From assembly GCA_026415195.1 (NCBI GenBank), contig JAOAHO010000016.1, positions 1-53,293 on the forward strand: a DNA stretch of 53,293 nucleotides, given 5' to 3'. Shown here one piece after another: positions 23,901-34,436 of the stretch. The DNA is from Bacteroidia bacterium. GTDB lineage: Bacteria; Bacteroidota; Bacteroidia; B-17B0; Aurantibacillaceae. Each line of letters opens with the position of its first letter. The first letter of the stretch is position 1. The notes below the pieces were generated by a model. That model made no database searches. It was not told the origin of the DNA and was given only the letters and a program-made list of their open reading frames with translations. The position numbers and the translations under genes were made by a program.

Positions 23901-25518
23901 TTTCGTCGTTTTGAGGAATTTGGTAGAGGTAAATTTTTTCTTTTTTAAATTTACGCAACGAAAAATATTCCCGTGTTTCCAGTGTTTTTGCATTTTCAGG
24001 CAAAAAGGTTCCAATAAAAGGTAAATGGTAATTCGGATGATAAGGGTCGAGGCGGCCCACCAAACTGTCTTTCAAAAATGCCATCCCTTTATCTTCAATA
24101 AATCCTTCAACGGCAATTCTTCGGGTTAATTGTTCTTTAAAAATTTCATGGCTTATGCGCCTGATGGAAAAATAATCGTGTAAAGAAAAAACGGAATAGC
24201 CCATCATCAACACTATCATAACTATGCTGATGATGCTTTTACTGAAATGATGTTTAATGAGATCGGCAAAAATTAACATAAATGGAATAAGCGGTATGAG
24301 GATATACCGATCAAAAAAACCTTCAAAATAGGTCATCAGTGCATAATAAGTAAGAAAGAAAATCAATGTAAGGATTTGAAAATATTGAAAGTTGGTAAGG
24401 ATATCCGATACGAGGAAGCGGCGGAACCGCTGATAAATTTTAGTCAGTTGATAACATAAAAGAATAATAAATATGAAGCTGAATAATGTTGTAAGGAACA
24501 GCATGATGTAATAGGACACGCCTTTTTCATACATCAAGGCCTTTGCCCTGAAGATGTAGCTTTCAGGTATGTTCAACGGCCCAAGCGAACCGGAATTCAG
24601 ATAATTTCCTACCGGAAAGTTTTTGAGGGATAATATTACCGGAATCATGAGTACAACGCTGATGGTTAACAAGGATTTGCTTCTGAGTACGGTTCTGTAT
24701 TTATACAAGAAAGCCAGCCCGGTGATGGGGGAACTTAGCAATGAAGCAAACGTAAGATAATGCAGCCACCTTTTGAAAAGGGTAGTTAAATATTGATTGT
24801 TGTTTTTCAGTCCAAAGGTTTGCTTGGCAAATAGCATGGGGAAATTATCGTAATTAAAGTCGGAATAATACAAAAAGTATTCCAAACCGACATACGACAC
24901 CACACACACAATAAAGAAGACCAGAGAATATTTAAAATATTCACGATTGACCAAAAAATCGGTTAAAACCAAAGAAAATAGCAAAGCAATACCAATCTGG
25001 CGTGTCAGTGTCATGAGGATAAATAAAATAAGCGACAATATCAAGTATATTTTTCTCTGGTACATTAAAAATTCGAAGTAGAGAAAGAGCCCCAAAAGCA
25101 GGTAAAAAATAAAAATCATTTCTGTCATGCCGGAGTTGCATAAATGCAAGTAAACCGGATTAAAAAGCAAAGTGATACCGATAAACAGATTAATCACTGA
25201 ATTCAATCGAAGGAAACGTGCACAGATCCTGTTCAGCAGGATAATATTGAGGAACCCCAATATAATTGAAAATATACGCATGGAAAAAATCGTATCGGGA
25301 AAAAAGATGAACCAGGTTTTATAGGCCAACCAAAATCCTGCGAAGGTATGTTCAGGCCATAGATTGAAGACCTGGTCAGTCAGAAGACGAAAATACCACC
25401 AATCATCGTTAACTGGAAAATTTCCGGTAGGGAAAATAATTATTTCGGCAATTAAGAAAAATACAAAAAGTCCTCCAAGATAAATATGATGAACGTGTCT
25501 GTGGAAAAAATAATACAT
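23881..25518 (-). CDS. GT-C type integral membrane glycosyltransferase (PMT/GT39-like)
   Basis: With the ATG at 25518 the protein has 545 residues; a TTG at 25545 would add nine. Ten or more hydrophobic helices are visible. The first external loop carries FPVNDDWWYFRLL near residues 35-47, an acidic motif in the place where GT-C enzymes bind the lipid-linked sugar. TRQIGIALLFSL lies in a mid helix. The soluble C-terminal part is small. Such enzymes transfer sugars from polyprenyl phosphates to proteins or lipids in the periplasm; donor and acceptor are unknown. The stop lies 20 bases inside kynU. Confidence 0.75.
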   Translation of the reverse strand: MYYFFHRHVHHIYLGGLFVFFLIAEIIIFPTGNFPVNDDWWYFRLLTDQVFNLWPEHTFAGFWLAYKTWFIFFPDTIFSMRIFSIILGFLNIILLNRICARFLRLNSVINLFIGITLLFNPVYLHLCNSGMTEMIFIFYLLLGLFLYFEFLMYQRKIYLILSLILFILMTLTRQIGIALLFSLVLTDFLVNREYFKYSLVFFIVCVVSYVGLEYFLYYSDFNYDNFPMLFAKQTFGLKNNNQYLTTLFKRWLHYLTFASLLSSPITGLAFLYKYRTVLRSKSLLTISVVLMIPVILSLKNFPVGNYLNSGSLGPLNIPESYIFRAKALMYEKGVSYYIMLFLTTLFSFIFIILLCYQLTKIYQRFRRFLVSDILTNFQYFQILTLIFFLTYYALMTYFEGFFDRYILIPLIPFMLIFADLIKHHFSKSIISIVMIVLMMGYSVFSLHDYFSIRRISHEIFKEQLTRRIAVEGFIEDKGMAFLKDSLVGRLDPYHPNYHLPFIGTFLPENAKTLETREYFSLRKFKKEKIYLYQIPQNDENALRVQ

Positions 25519-25651
25519 CAAGGTTAAAGTTAGGTAAAATATCAAAAACTTTGGAAAACAAAAAATAATATCCGGTTCTTATTGAGTTTTTTATGTATTA
25601 AATGAATGCCATCAAGTCGGTAATTATTTCGGTAGTGGGATACAAATAAAA

Positions 25652-28270
25652 TTAATTTTGTTTATTTATTATCAGAATTTGTTTATGCTTTTTTTCAGGA
25701 TCATAAACTATATAAGTTCCGTTTTTTAAATCATCGAATTTATAAGGAATTATTTTATATTTTTCACCGGATATTTCCTTAAGTACACGGCCCTGTATGT
25801 CTGTAAGGAATAATTTTTCATATTCTCCGAAATGAATGTAACAATTTTCATTTATAATCGGATTGGGAAAAATGTATCCGCTTAGCCCATGGTCGGGGCA
25901 TAAATTGACTTTGATTACTTCGCTGTTTATTTCAAGGCCGGTAGGTTTAATTATTTTAGCCATGTAATAAACCATGTTAATTTCGGCAGGATTGTTTAAT
26001 ACATTTACAAGTTGCAAATGATTTTCTTCATTTGAGGACTCAAATTTTTTTGAATATACAGCATACCAATTAATACCGTCATGGCTATTAAGTATTTCCA
26101 TAAGATATGAGGCATGGCCGGAGAACCATTTAATATCTAAATAGACAGTATTATTGTTGAAACACTTCCCGGTGATGGAATGAAATTTGATATTCAGGGG
26201 TATCAAAGTTGAAATTTTGGATACAAACAGGTCGGAGACACCATTGTGGGAAATATCAAAAGAACCGTTTACGGTTGGAAAATTAGCCGATTGAGTATGC
26301 CCTGAAATATAAATATCTCCTGCTGCATCGATGATGGCCGCTCTTCCGAAATCGTCTGAATTATGGCCAAGGTATGAACAGTATATGATAGCATTGGAGG
26401 ACTGGTCAAATAAAAGAATGTAGGCATCACAATTACCACCACCGTAATTTGTTTGAATGGCCGTAGCGGTTACGGGTAAATTCGTTGAGGAAGTATAACC
26501 GCTCAAAAGAAAAGTACCGCTGTTGGCTTGCCATAATTTGAAGCATTGATCATCGCCATTGCCGCCCAAAAAAGTGGAATAAAGCAAAGAAGTTAAATTG
26601 GCATTCAATTTTACAAAGACAACATCATTGGCGCCTCCTAAATAGGTTCCGTTTAAAGCACCTGGAGTAACGGAAAAAGAATTAGAATTAGTAATACCTG
26701 AAAGAAAAATTTCTCCTAAATTATTGACGGATATATTAAAGCCGTATTCAGTTCCGTTTGTTCCCAAATAAGTTGAAGACAGCAGATTTGAAAGCGTACT
26801 GTTAAGTTTAAAAACTACGATGTCGCGATTACCGTTATGGCCGGGATCAACGCAACCGGCGGTTACTGGAAAATTGGCGGAAAACGAGTCACCGCATATA
26901 TTGATATTTCCATTTGAATCAATATTAATTGACCTTCCGATATCGTTTCCGGTTCCACCGACGAAAGTGGAATATAGTAATGAACTTCCGCTATTGTCGA
27001 AGCAGGCCACAAATATTTCAGAATTTCCTGGTGAACCGTTATAACTCTGATCAAATACCCCTGCGGTGGTTGGATAATTGGAAGAATTGGTATAACCGGT
27101 TATATAAATATTGTTATTGGAAGCCAGTTTAATTCCGTAAGCCCTTTCTTCATCATTTCCGCCTAAATAGGTTGAAAATAACAAGGAATTTCCCGAAGGA
27201 CTTAATTTCAGCACTACTGCATCGCCTCCGGAATTATAACTGTTATCAAATGATCCGGCAGTGACGGGAAAATTAGTTGAAGTTGTTCTGCCCACAAGAT
27301 AAATATTCCCTGCATTATCAAGTTCTATGTCATATCCTATATCAATATTGTTCCCGCCTATAAAGGTTGAAAAAATTAAATTTGTTCCGGCAGCATTAAG
27401 TTTGCTCACAACTATATCCTCTCCGGCAGTGTAGGTGGTGCTGTAAGCGCCGGGAGTCGTTGGAAAGTTAGATGAAACAGAAGACCCCACTACATAAGCT
27501 TCTCCCCCGGCATTAACTACCATGTTAAAACAGTTTTCAATATTGGTTCCTCCGATAAAAGTTGAATAAATCAAAGGATCAATAATTAAATCTTCTGTTT
27601 TTTTGTAATAATCACAATTAAAACCAACTTTTCCGTCTTTTAATGACCATGTAATATTAACTTTTTTATTTCCTTGAATTCCTTTTAATCCGCCATGAAA
27701 AACGTTTCCCAATGTTGTTTTTAAAATTAAATTATCCGAATTTGCCTCAATCGAGCTAACTCCTTCAATATCAAACTTGATTTTTTCAATATCGGCACCG
27801 GGGTGAAGTATAAAATCATATCTGGGCTTGTTGTTTTCGATGTAAAATTTTATATCAATATTTTCCCAAACATTTCTTAAAATAAATTCTTCTACAACAG
27901 GGACATCTGTAATTTGAGTGTTGTTAATAAAGTAATGAAGAAATGTTTCTGAATATTTAATATTACCTGGTTTTCTTGAGTAAGAACAATCAGTATATGT
28001 CATTTTAACCGCATGGCCTTTTAGAAACTTCTTCTTGTATAAGAAATGCTTGGGTTGATCTATGATTTTATCGTAAACTTCCTCATTCCATAGAAAACAA
28101 TCCATCATTATCCCGTTTTGCATGATCCACACATTCATTTCTTTTCCGGGAAATAAAAATAAAACATTTTTATTCCATTGACCTTTGTTTAAAATATATC
28201 CTGATGGGTAACGGCCAAAAAATAAGTTAACAGCTACCAACCCTGAAACAAATAACAACAGTTTTTTCAT
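25652..28270 (-). CDS. Secreted SBBP-repeat beta-propeller protein with T9SS type A tail
   Basis: The 872-residue protein starts with a signal peptide (MKKLLLFVSGLVAVNLFFG). A conserved N-terminal domain (about 25-230) contains NKGQWNKNVLFLF and ENIDIKFYIENNKPRYDF. Seven SBBP repeats span about 233-692, each opening with a variant of LLYSTFLGG and containing GNIYLVG and NFPVT-type strands. A linker domain and a type-A T9SS C-terminal domain follow (GYIFPNPIINENCYI to QILIINKQN). Seven repeats fit a single closed seven-bladed propeller. Probably surface-exposed or released; binding partner unknown. The gene is more AT-rich than the neighbouring hemL. Confidence 0.88.
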   Translation of the reverse strand: MKKLLLFVSGLVAVNLFFGRYPSGYILNKGQWNKNVLFLFPGKEMNVWIMQNGIMMDCFLWNEEVYDKIIDQPKHFLYKKKFLKGHAVKMTYTDCSYSRKPGNIKYSETFLHYFINNTQITDVPVVEEFILRNVWENIDIKFYIENNKPRYDFILHPGADIEKIKFDIEGVSSIEANSDNLILKTTLGNVFHGGLKGIQGNKKVNITWSLKDGKVGFNCDYYKKTEDLIIDPLIYSTFIGGTNIENCFNMVVNAGGEAYVVGSSVSSNFPTTPGAYSTTYTAGEDIVVSKLNAAGTNLIFSTFIGGNNIDIGYDIELDNAGNIYLVGRTTSTNFPVTAGSFDNSYNSGGDAVVLKLSPSGNSLLFSTYLGGNDEERAYGIKLASNNNIYITGYTNSSNYPTTAGVFDQSYNGSPGNSEIFVACFDNSGSSLLYSTFVGGTGNDIGRSINIDSNGNINICGDSFSANFPVTAGCVDPGHNGNRDIVVFKLNSTLSNLLSSTYLGTNGTEYGFNISVNNLGEIFLSGITNSNSFSVTPGALNGTYLGGANDVVFVKLNANLTSLLYSTFLGGNGDDQCFKLWQANSGTFLLSGYTSSTNLPVTATAIQTNYGGGNCDAYILLFDQSSNAIIYCSYLGHNSDDFGRAAIIDAAGDIYISGHTQSANFPTVNGSFDISHNGVSDLFVSKISTLIPLNIKFHSITGKCFNNNTVYLDIKWFSGHASYLMEILNSHDGINWYAVYSKKFESSNEENHLQLVNVLNNPAEINMVYYMAKIIKPTGLEINSEVIKVNLCPDHGLSGYIFPNPIINENCYIHFGEYEKLFLTDIQGRVLKEISGEKYKIIPYKFDDLKNGTYIVYDPEKKHKQILIINKQN
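26195..27574 (-). repeat. Seven tandem SBBP repeats within the coding region
   Basis: Repeat units begin at residues 233, 298, 363, 431, 496, 562 and 628, with periods of 65-68 residues (about 195-204 bases). Cores are STFIGG, STFIGG, STYLGG, STFVGG, STYLGT, STFLGG and CSYLGH, so the fifth and seventh are most divergent. Confidence 0.85.
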
Positions 28271-28524
28271 GTTCCCAATATACTGAATTTTTGTTTTTTT
28301 AAAATAACTTTTGTTAAAATATTTTTATCATGACATTGGTATAAAATCCGCTTTTTTTTTTAATTTTTTATTGTATAAAATTTATTTAATGATAAAATAA
28401 ATGCGATTTTAAATTAGTTTGGTATAAGAAATATTAACTTAAACAAAATAATGTAAATTAATTTTCCTGTAAAATGTTTTTTTGATGTATTGTAAAGTTA
28501 TGTTCATAATACGCATTCATTCCC

Positions 28525-28532
28525 TAACTTTG
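28525..28532 (+). promoter_or_regulatory. Candidate -7 box before hemL
   Basis: TAACTTTG matches TAnnTTTG and ends seven bases before the hemL ATG, in a 269-base AT-rich divergent region. The -33 position has only TTC. A leader of about three bases is implied. Confidence 0.45.
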
Positions 28533-28539
28533 CTGGTTT

Positions 28540-29823
28540 ATGAAAAGAACACAATCGGAAAGATTGTTTTTGAAAGCCAGGGAGTATTTTCCCGGAGGGG
28601 TAAATTCCCCGGTCAGGGCTTTTCGCAGCGTGGGAGGCACACCTGTCTTCATGGTACGAGGTAAAGGCCCTTATGTTTGGGATGCCGACGGGAACCATTA
28701 CCTTGATTTTTGTTGCAGTTGGGGCCCGCTGATATCCGGCCATGCTCCAGATTTTGTGGTGGAGGAAGTGAAAAAAAGAGTGGAAAACGGCAGCACCTTC
28801 GGCACTCCTACCATTGAAGAAAACCAGCTGGCTGAACTGATATTGTCCAATCATCGGTATATTGAAAAAATCCGTTTTGTTTCGAGCGGGACTGAAGCCG
28901 TCATGAGTGCGTTGCGCCTGGCACGAGGCTTTACTGGAAGAAGCAAGATACTGAAATTTGAGGGGTGTTATCATGGCCATGTGGATGCCCTTTTGGTGAA
29001 AGCAGGTTCGGGGCTTGTAACGTTCGGACAATCCACTTCGGCCGGTATCACCAATTGTATCGCACAAGATACAATTGTGGTTCCACTGAATTCGGATGAT
29101 GCTTTAAGACAGGCGTTTGAACTGTATGGTAAAGAAATTGCGGCAGCCATCATCGAACCCGTTCCGGCCAATAATGCCCTCCTGATACAACGTAAAGAAT
29201 ATTTGCAACTCTTACGTAAATTGTGCTCGGCCAACGGTGCCTTGCTTATATTTGATGAGGTGATCAGCGGCTTCAGAGTGGGCTTTGAAGGTGCTGCAGG
29301 TTATTATGATATCCATCCCGATCTTGTTACTTACGGAAAGGTCATTGGAGGCGGTTTTCCCGTGGGAGCTTATGCAGGCAAGAGAGAAATCATGGATCAG
29401 GTTTCGCCGCTTGGCCCCGTATATCAGGCAGGAACACTAAGCGGCAATCCGGTGGCCATGATAGCAGGCTATACACAACTTAAACATTGTTTGTCTCCGG
29501 GCTTCTATCAGAAATTGGAAGAAAAAACACGTTATTTTTCGGAAGCTTTAAATGACATCAATCCTGAACAATTTAACGTTTCATTCATGGGGTCGATCTT
29601 TTGGTTGAATTTTTCATCGGAAAAAAACATTGCTTCTCCCGATAAAATCAAATCCGACGGAGTTGAAAAATTTAACCGTGCCTATCACAGGCTTCTGGAA
29701 CACGGCATATATTTTGGCCCCAGTGCATATGAAGTGGGATTTATCTCGGAAGCCCACGAACTGGAACATCTGGATTTTGCCATTTCCGTCTTCAAAAAAA
29801 TCATTCCTGAAATATTAAAATAA
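28540..29823 (+). CDS. hemL: Glutamate-1-semialdehyde 2,1-aminomutase
   Basis: The 427-residue PLP enzyme makes 5-aminolevulinate, the tetrapyrrole precursor, in the C5 pathway. It opens SERLFLKAREYFPGGVNSPVRAFRSVGG. Next come DFCCSWGPLISGHAP, RFVSSGTEAVMSALRLARGFTGR, the YHGHVDALLV segment, FDEVISGFRVGFEG, and the PLP lysine in TYGKVIGGGFPVGAYAG. The AGTLSGNPVAM stretch distinguishes it from other class III enzymes. Other hem genes are not in the window. aspS begins seven bases after its stop. Confidence 0.97.
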   Translation: MKRTQSERLFLKAREYFPGGVNSPVRAFRSVGGTPVFMVRGKGPYVWDADGNHYLDFCCSWGPLISGHAPDFVVEEVKKRVENGSTFGTPTIEENQLAELILSNHRYIEKIRFVSSGTEAVMSALRLARGFTGRSKILKFEGCYHGHVDALLVKAGSGLVTFGQSTSAGITNCIAQDTIVVPLNSDDALRQAFELYGKEIAAAIIEPVPANNALLIQRKEYLQLLRKLCSANGALLIFDEVISGFRVGFEGAAGYYDIHPDLVTYGKVIGGGFPVGAYAGKREIMDQVSPLGPVYQAGTLSGNPVAMIAGYTQLKHCLSPGFYQKLEEKTRYFSEALNDINPEQFNVSFMGSIFWLNFSSEKNIASPDKIKSDGVEKFNRAYHRLLEHGIYFGPSAYEVGFISEAHELEHLDFAISVFKKIIPEILK

Positions 29824-29829
29824 TACTCC

Positions 29830-31602
29830 ATGCTAAGAACTCATACCTGCGGGGAATTAAGGATTAGTGATATCGGCAAAAAAGTTACGCTTTGCGGATG
29901 GGTGCAGGGCATACGCGATCTTGGCCACTTGATTTTTATCGACCTGCGCGATCGCTACGGCATCACTCAAATACGAATTACGCCTTCGGATCAACCCGAA
30001 CTTGCAAATTATGTTAAAGAGATCTCCCGGGAATTCGTTATACAAGTAGAGGGAACGGTGAGGGAACGCGAAAGTAAAAATTCCAAAAACCCGACTGGTG
30101 AAATTGAAATTTTTCCCGGTACCATACGCATTTTGAATTCTTCAAAAACGCCTCCTTTTACCATCGAAACCGAAACCGACGGAGGCGAGGAATTACGAAT
30201 GAAATTTAGGTATCTGGATCTCAGGAGGCCGCCATTACAAAAAAATATTTTGCTTCGGCACAAAACTGCGCTCGAAACCAGAAAATACCTGGACAGTTTG
30301 GGATTTTTGGAAATCGAGACGCCTTTCCTTATAAAATCCACTCCTGAGGGTGCTCGGGATTTTTTGGTTCCAAGCCGCTTAAATCCCGGGACATTTTATG
30401 CATTGCCGCAAAGCCCCCAGACGTTCAAGCAATTGCTGATGGTCTCGGGCTTCGACCGTTACTTTCAGATTGTGCGCTGCTTCCGCGATGAAGACCTGCG
30501 TGCCGACCGCCAGCCCGAATTCACACAAATTGACTGTGAAATGAGCTTTGTGCAACAGGAAGACGTGCTGCAAACTTTTGAAGGATTAGTAAAGCATCTT
30601 TTTAAAAATTTATTGGGAAAGGAATTGCCGGTATTCAAAAGGCTATCTTATGCCGAAGCCATGGAAAAATATGGCACCGATAAGCCCGATCTGCGCTTTG
30701 GAATGCCGATTGTCAATCTGACATCTATAGTAAAAAACAAAGATTTTAAAATTTTCAATGAAGCTGAATATGTAGGGGGCATAGTGGTGGAGGGGGGAGC
30801 TACCTATACACGAAAACAAATAGATGAACTTACAGAATTCATCAAGCGTCCGCAAATCGGTGGTGCAGGAATGGTTTGGGTAAGGTTCCCATCAGGAGAA
30901 GATCCGAAATCTTCGGTGGATAAATTTTATTCCAAAGAAGATTTGATGGCATGGAAAAACCATACATCAGCTCCCGATCATTCCTTATTGCTCATCATCA
31001 GCGGGCCTAAGGAAAAATCGTTGAAGGTTTTGTCTGAGTTGCGCCTTGAAGTGGGGCAGCGTATGGGGTTACGCAAGGCGGATGAATTTGCCTGTCTGTG
31101 GATTACCGATTTTCCCCTTCTGGAATGGAATGAAGCCGATCCTAATCTTCCTGATTCTTATAGAGGGCGCTGGGTGGCCAGGCATCATCCGTTCACATCT
31201 CCCAAAAACGAGGACATTCCCTTGCTCGACACCGATCCCGGAAAGGTCAGGGCCAATGCATACGATATGGTCATTAATGGGGTGGAAGTAGGAGGAGGAA
31301 GCATTCGCATACACGACAGGAATCTGCAGAAAAAAATGTTTTCAGTCCTGGGCTTTTCGGAAGAAGAAGCCGAACGCCAGTTTGGTTTTCTAATGAATGC
31401 ATTTGAATATGGTGCACCTCCGCACGGGGGCATCGCTTTCGGCTTCGACCGCCTTTGTAGCCTAATGGGGGGCCAGCATTCCATCCGCGATTTCATCGCT
31501 TTTCCAAAAAACAATGCCGGCCGCGACCTGATGATCGACAGCCCGTCGGAAGTTTCGGAAGAGCAATTGAAAGAATTAAATATTTCGCTTAACCTGAAAT
31601 AA
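29830..31602 (+). CDS. aspS: Aspartyl-tRNA synthetase
   Basis: The 590-residue class IIb synthetase has the bacterial form. An N-terminal OB-fold anticodon-binding domain ([26 protein letters not shown]) is followed by class II motif 1 near 158-178 ([28 protein letters not shown]) and motif 2 [24 protein letters not shown] insertion occupies about 285-420, [12 protein letters not shown] follows, and motif 3 is [14 protein letters not shown]. The [20 protein letters not shown] segment marks Asp specificity. Whether it is discriminating for tRNA-Asp cannot be read with certainty here. Confidence 0.97.
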   Translation: MLRTHTCGELRISDIGKKVTLCGWVQGIRDLGHLIFIDLRDRYGITQIRITPSDQPELANYVKEISREFVIQVEGTVRERESKNSKNPTGEIEIFPGTIRILNSSKTPPFTIETETDGGEELRMKFRYLDLRRPPLQKNILLRHKTALETRKYLDSLGFLEIETPFLIKSTPEGARDFLVPSRLNPGTFYALPQSPQTFKQLLMVSGFDRYFQIVRCFRDEDLRADRQPEFTQIDCEMSFVQQEDVLQTFEGLVKHLFKNLLGKELPVFKRLSYAEAMEKYGTDKPDLRFGMPIVNLTSIVKNKDFKIFNEAEYVGGIVVEGGATYTRKQIDELTEFIKRPQIGGAGMVWVRFPSGEDPKSSVDKFYSKEDLMAWKNHTSAPDHSLLLIISGPKEKSLKVLSELRLEVGQRMGLRKADEFACLWITDFPLLEWNEADPNLPDSYRGRWVARHHPFTSPKNEDIPLLDTDPGKVRANAYDMVINGVEVGGGSIRIHDRNLQKKMFSVLGFSEEEAERQFGFLMNAFEYGAPPHGGIAFGFDRLCSLMGGQHSIRDFIAFPKNNAGRDLMIDSPSEVSEEQLKELNISLNLK

Positions 31603-31770
31603 AAATCCCTTCCGTGGCAATTTCAAATTTTATTTTTTTAAATTGTTTTTTTTATTGTATTGTTAAAAAAATACATGTGATAACCTGATTTAAATTTTGC
31701 ATAAAATAGAAGGAATTTCAAATACAATATTTTCCATTAATTATGAGGAAAGATCAATCCTTCATAAAAT

Positions 31771-31796
31771 GAAAAAGCCATCCGTATGAGGATGGC
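31771..31796 (-). terminator. Terminator at the end of the rpmF transcription unit
   Basis: On the minus strand GCCATCC (31796-31790) and GGATGGC (31783-31777) pair around a six-base loop, followed by TTTTT. It is placed 23 bases beyond the rpmF stop. The rest of 31603-31818 is AT-rich without visible features. Confidence 0.85.
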
Positions 31797-31818
31797 AATA
31801 ATTTTCTGAAATGAGCGG

Positions 31819-32001
31819 TTATTCTTTTTCAAGTACCACTTTGCCTTTGTAGTAAAGTTTTCCTTCATACCAATGGGCACGATGGCGCAAATGTGCCTCC
31901 CCGGTAGTGGGATCAGTGCTAATGGTAACTTTAGGGGCCTTGTAAGTGGCTCTTCTGGAATTCCTTCTGGATTTGGATAATTTTCGCTTAGGGTTTGGCA
32001 T
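31819..32001 (-). CDS. rpmF: 50S ribosomal protein L32
   Basis: The 60-residue protein reads [20 protein letters not shown] with [16 protein letters not shown] further on, the typical L32 form of Bacteroidota. The four cysteines of zinc-binding L32 are missing, so this is the zinc-independent type. It is preceded by the DUF177 gene with five bases between, the conserved bacterial pairing, and followed by a strong terminator. Confidence 0.96.
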   Translation of the reverse strand: MPNPKRKLSKSRRNSRRATYKAPKVTISTDPTTGEAHLRHRAHWYEGKLYYKGKVVLEKE

Positions 32002-32006
32002 AGTTT

Positions 32007-32561
32007 TTAATTATTAAAAAGGTTCGACAATTTTTTAAAAACATCGGCATGCATTTCTCCAAGAGTTTTGACGGGGTCCTGTAAATTCTCTTTCACGTCT
32101 ATGTGAGTCTCGATGTTTTTGAGTTTTTTTAATATATCCGTATTGCAAGAAATTTTGGAATTCATTTCGCAGGGAATCAATCGGGCAGGTAAAGCAGTCA
32201 TCACACTGTCGAAAATAAACTGACTGAAATCCACAAATTCATCTTCCTCATGGGCAAAAATAATCTCCTCGTTAGATTCGGCAGGATTCCCCTTTTTCAA
32301 TACGACATGCGAGGAAAATTCCACCGGAAAATCTACCGACAGATTACAACGGTTGCACTGAACCGGTATACTAGCCCTGATCAAAATGTCGGCTTCCTGA
32401 ATCAGGTTTTTTTTATGTACAGCCAAATTTACTTTCAAACGTGCATTTTCAAATCCGCAATTACCGTATTCGTTGAAAAAGCGGTCGTCGGCTTCAAATT
32501 CAAATTCGTGTGTGCCGAAGGGCAGGGTAAATACTTCTATTTGAAAATTTTTGGCTATCAC
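32007..32561 (-). CDS. DUF177 (YceD-like) protein
   Basis: The 184-residue protein contains [24 protein letters not shown] near 65-90, the CxxC-bearing core of DUF177, and a second part [25 protein letters not shown] around 110-135. YceD-type proteins are linked to 23S rRNA or large-subunit assembly and nearly always precede rpmF, as here. The start is GTG at 32561. One further cysteine pair appears near residues 135-145. Confidence 0.9.
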   Translation of the reverse strand: MIAKNFQIEVFTLPFGTHEFEFEADDRFFNEYGNCGFENARLKVNLAVHKKNLIQEADILIRASIPVQCNRCNLSVDFPVEFSSHVVLKKGNPAESNEEIIFAHEEDEFVDFSQFIFDSVMTALPARLIPCEMNSKISCNTDILKKLKNIETHIDVKENLQDPVKTLGEMHADVFKKLSNLFNN

Positions 32562-32572
32562 AAAAAAGGAAA

Positions 32573-33334
32573 TCAGTTAGCGTTAGGGATTAGGTTACCG
32601 TCTACCAGAATACGTCCGCAGTGTTCACAAACGATGATGCGTTTGTAAGTTCGGATGTCGAGTTGGCGTTGGGGAGGGATTTTGTTAAAACACCCTCCGC
32701 AGGCATCGCGGTCGAAGGTAACTACGGCAAGCCCGTTTTTAACATTGGTACGTATGCGTTTGTATGCGTTTAATAAGCGCGGCTCGATGTTTTTAGCAAG
32801 CTTCTCGCTGAGATCAAGCAATTCTTTTTCTTCTTTTTCGGTTTCGGCCACTATTTCATCCAACTCTTTTTTCTTGATGTCAAGGTCTTTTTTTCTTTCT
32901 TCCAGATCTTTCAACGACCTTTCCAGAATTTCCTGCTTGGCTTTTATGGCTTCTTCTGCTTCGCTGATGCGCTTTTTGGCCAACTGAATTTCCAGATTTT
33001 GGAACTCGATTTCCTTGGTCAGGGCATCGTATTCACGGTTGTTGCGAACTTTGTTTTGCTGAGCTTCGTATTTTTTGATGTTGGCCTGAAAGTCCTTAAT
33101 GGCCTGCTTGCGGTCGGTAATGCTTTTTTCATAACCGGCAATTTCATCTTTTATTTTTTGAACCCTGGTTTCCAGGCCCGATACAGTGTCTTCAAGATCC
33201 CTGACTTCAAGGGGCAATTCCCCGCGAATGGTGCGGATACGGTCAATTTTACTGTCGGTCAGTTGTAATTGATATAAAGCCCGCAATTTGGCCTCGACGT
33301 TGGCCTCGATTTTTTCTTTGATTTTAGTGCTCAT
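32573..33334 (-). CDS. Zinc-ribbon coiled-coil protein
   Basis: The 253-residue protein has a long coiled coil (about residues 30-180, heptads rich in Glu, Lys, Leu) followed by a C4 zinc ribbon. The ribbon cysteines are in DACGGCFNKIPP and VCEHCGRIL near the C-terminus. The domain pair matches the C4-type zinc ribbon family (PF02591), often next to Nif3 as here. Function is not established; in some bacteria related proteins affect the cell envelope or type III secretion. The start overlaps the Nif3 stop by four bases. Confidence 0.9.
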   Translation of the reverse strand: MSTKIKEKIEANVEAKLRALYQLQLTDSKIDRIRTIRGELPLEVRDLEDTVSGLETRVQKIKDEIAGYEKSITDRKQAIKDFQANIKKYEAQQNKVRNNREYDALTKEIEFQNLEIQLAKKRISEAEEAIKAKQEILERSLKDLEERKKDLDIKKKELDEIVAETEKEEKELLDLSEKLAKNIEPRLLNAYKRIRTNVKNGLAVVTFDRDACGGCFNKIPPQRQLDIRTYKRIIVCEHCGRILVDGNLIPNAN

Positions 33335-34434
33335 GCCGTAAAATATTTTACCGGATTAGTTTCTGTTTCCGAAAAATGGACTGCAAAGTTAATAAATTTT
33401 TCCTGAATCCAAATTTTAAAGAGTTCCGGTGTGAATTTTTCGCTTTCAAAATGGCCAATGTCGGTAATAACCATTTCCCCTTCGGCATCAAAAAACTCAT
33501 GGTATTTAACATCGGATGTCAAAAATGCATCACAACCCGATTTTAAGGCATCTTTAATTAAAAATGAGCCGCTGCCCCCGCACAACCCCACTTTTTTAAT
33601 TTTTCTGCCGTTTGCCGGCGTGTATTTAATGACTTTTAAGCCAAAAACTTCTTTTATTTTTTGCAACCACTCTTCAATTTCAGCTTCTTTTTCCAGTTCC
33701 CCAATCAGTCCACTTCCCACATTATTCCATGCATTGTCCAAGGGGATTAGGTCAAATGCGGGTTCCTCATAGGGGTGGGCACTTAACAGTGCTTTTAATA
33801 TTCCGGCTTCGAGATGAGCAGGATAGATGGTCTCGAATCGGATTTCCGGTTCCCTGCTTACAGTGTTTTTTTGCCCTACAAAAGGGTTAGTATCTTCTCC
33901 TCCCCGAAAAGTGCCGAATCCGGGAGCGTTAAAACTGCAGGAATCGTAGTTCCCTATGACGCCCGCGCCCGCTTCAAACACCGCACGTGCAACCAAATCC
34001 CTGTGGCTCTCCGGTACAAAAACCACCAACTTTTTTAATAATCCCTTTTTGGGTTGGAGCACTTTCAGGTTCTTCAAACCCAGTTTTCGGGCGATCATAA
34101 AGTTTACGCCCTGCATTACATTATCTGCATTGGTGTGGGCCGCGTAAAGGGCAATGTTGTATTTGATGGCCGAGACAACGGTTCGGGTAACGTAATCCGA
34201 AGCCGAGAGTTTCTTCAACGGCCTGAATAAAATGGGATGATGGCTGATAATCAGGTTACATTTCCTTTCAATGGCTTCTTTCACCACGGCTTCCGTACAA
34301 TCCAGTGAAAGCAACACTCCGATGCAATCATCATGCAGGTTACCGGTTATCAGCCCTGCATTGTCGTAATTTTCCTGTAATGCCAATGGAGACTTCAACT
34401 CCAACCATTGAACAATGTCCTTGATTTTGGGCAT
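33331..34434 (-). CDS. Nif3-like dinuclear metal-centre protein
   Basis: The 367-residue protein opens IVQWLELKSPLALQENYDNAGLITG and contains LSLDCTEAVVKEAIERKCNLIISHHPILF with the first metal histidines. AAHTNADNV follows, then a middle insertion of about 100 residues, and a C-terminal half with VGLCGGSGSFLIKDALKSGCDAFLTSDVKYHEFFDAEG and DIGHFESE carrying the remaining metal ligands. The insertion makes it the longer YqfO type. The family may be a GTP cyclohydrolase-like hydrolase, but this is unproven. The coiled-coil gene ends two bases upstream. Confidence 0.93.
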   Translation of the reverse strand: MPKIKDIVQWLELKSPLALQENYDNAGLITGNLHDDCIGVLLSLDCTEAVVKEAIERKCNLIISHHPILFRPLKKLSASDYVTRTVVSAIKYNIALYAAHTNADNVMQGVNFMIARKLGLKNLKVLQPKKGLLKKLVVFVPESHRDLVARAVFEAGAGVIGNYDSCSFNAPGFGTFRGGEDTNPFVGQKNTVSREPEIRFETIYPAHLEAGILKALLSAHPYEEPAFDLIPLDNAWNNVGSGLIGELEKEAEIEEWLQKIKEVFGLKVIKYTPANGRKIKKVGLCGGSGSFLIKDALKSGCDAFLTSDVKYHEFFDAEGEMVITDIGHFESEKFTPELFKIWIQEKFINFAVHFSETETNPVKYFTA

Positions 34435-34436
34435 AT

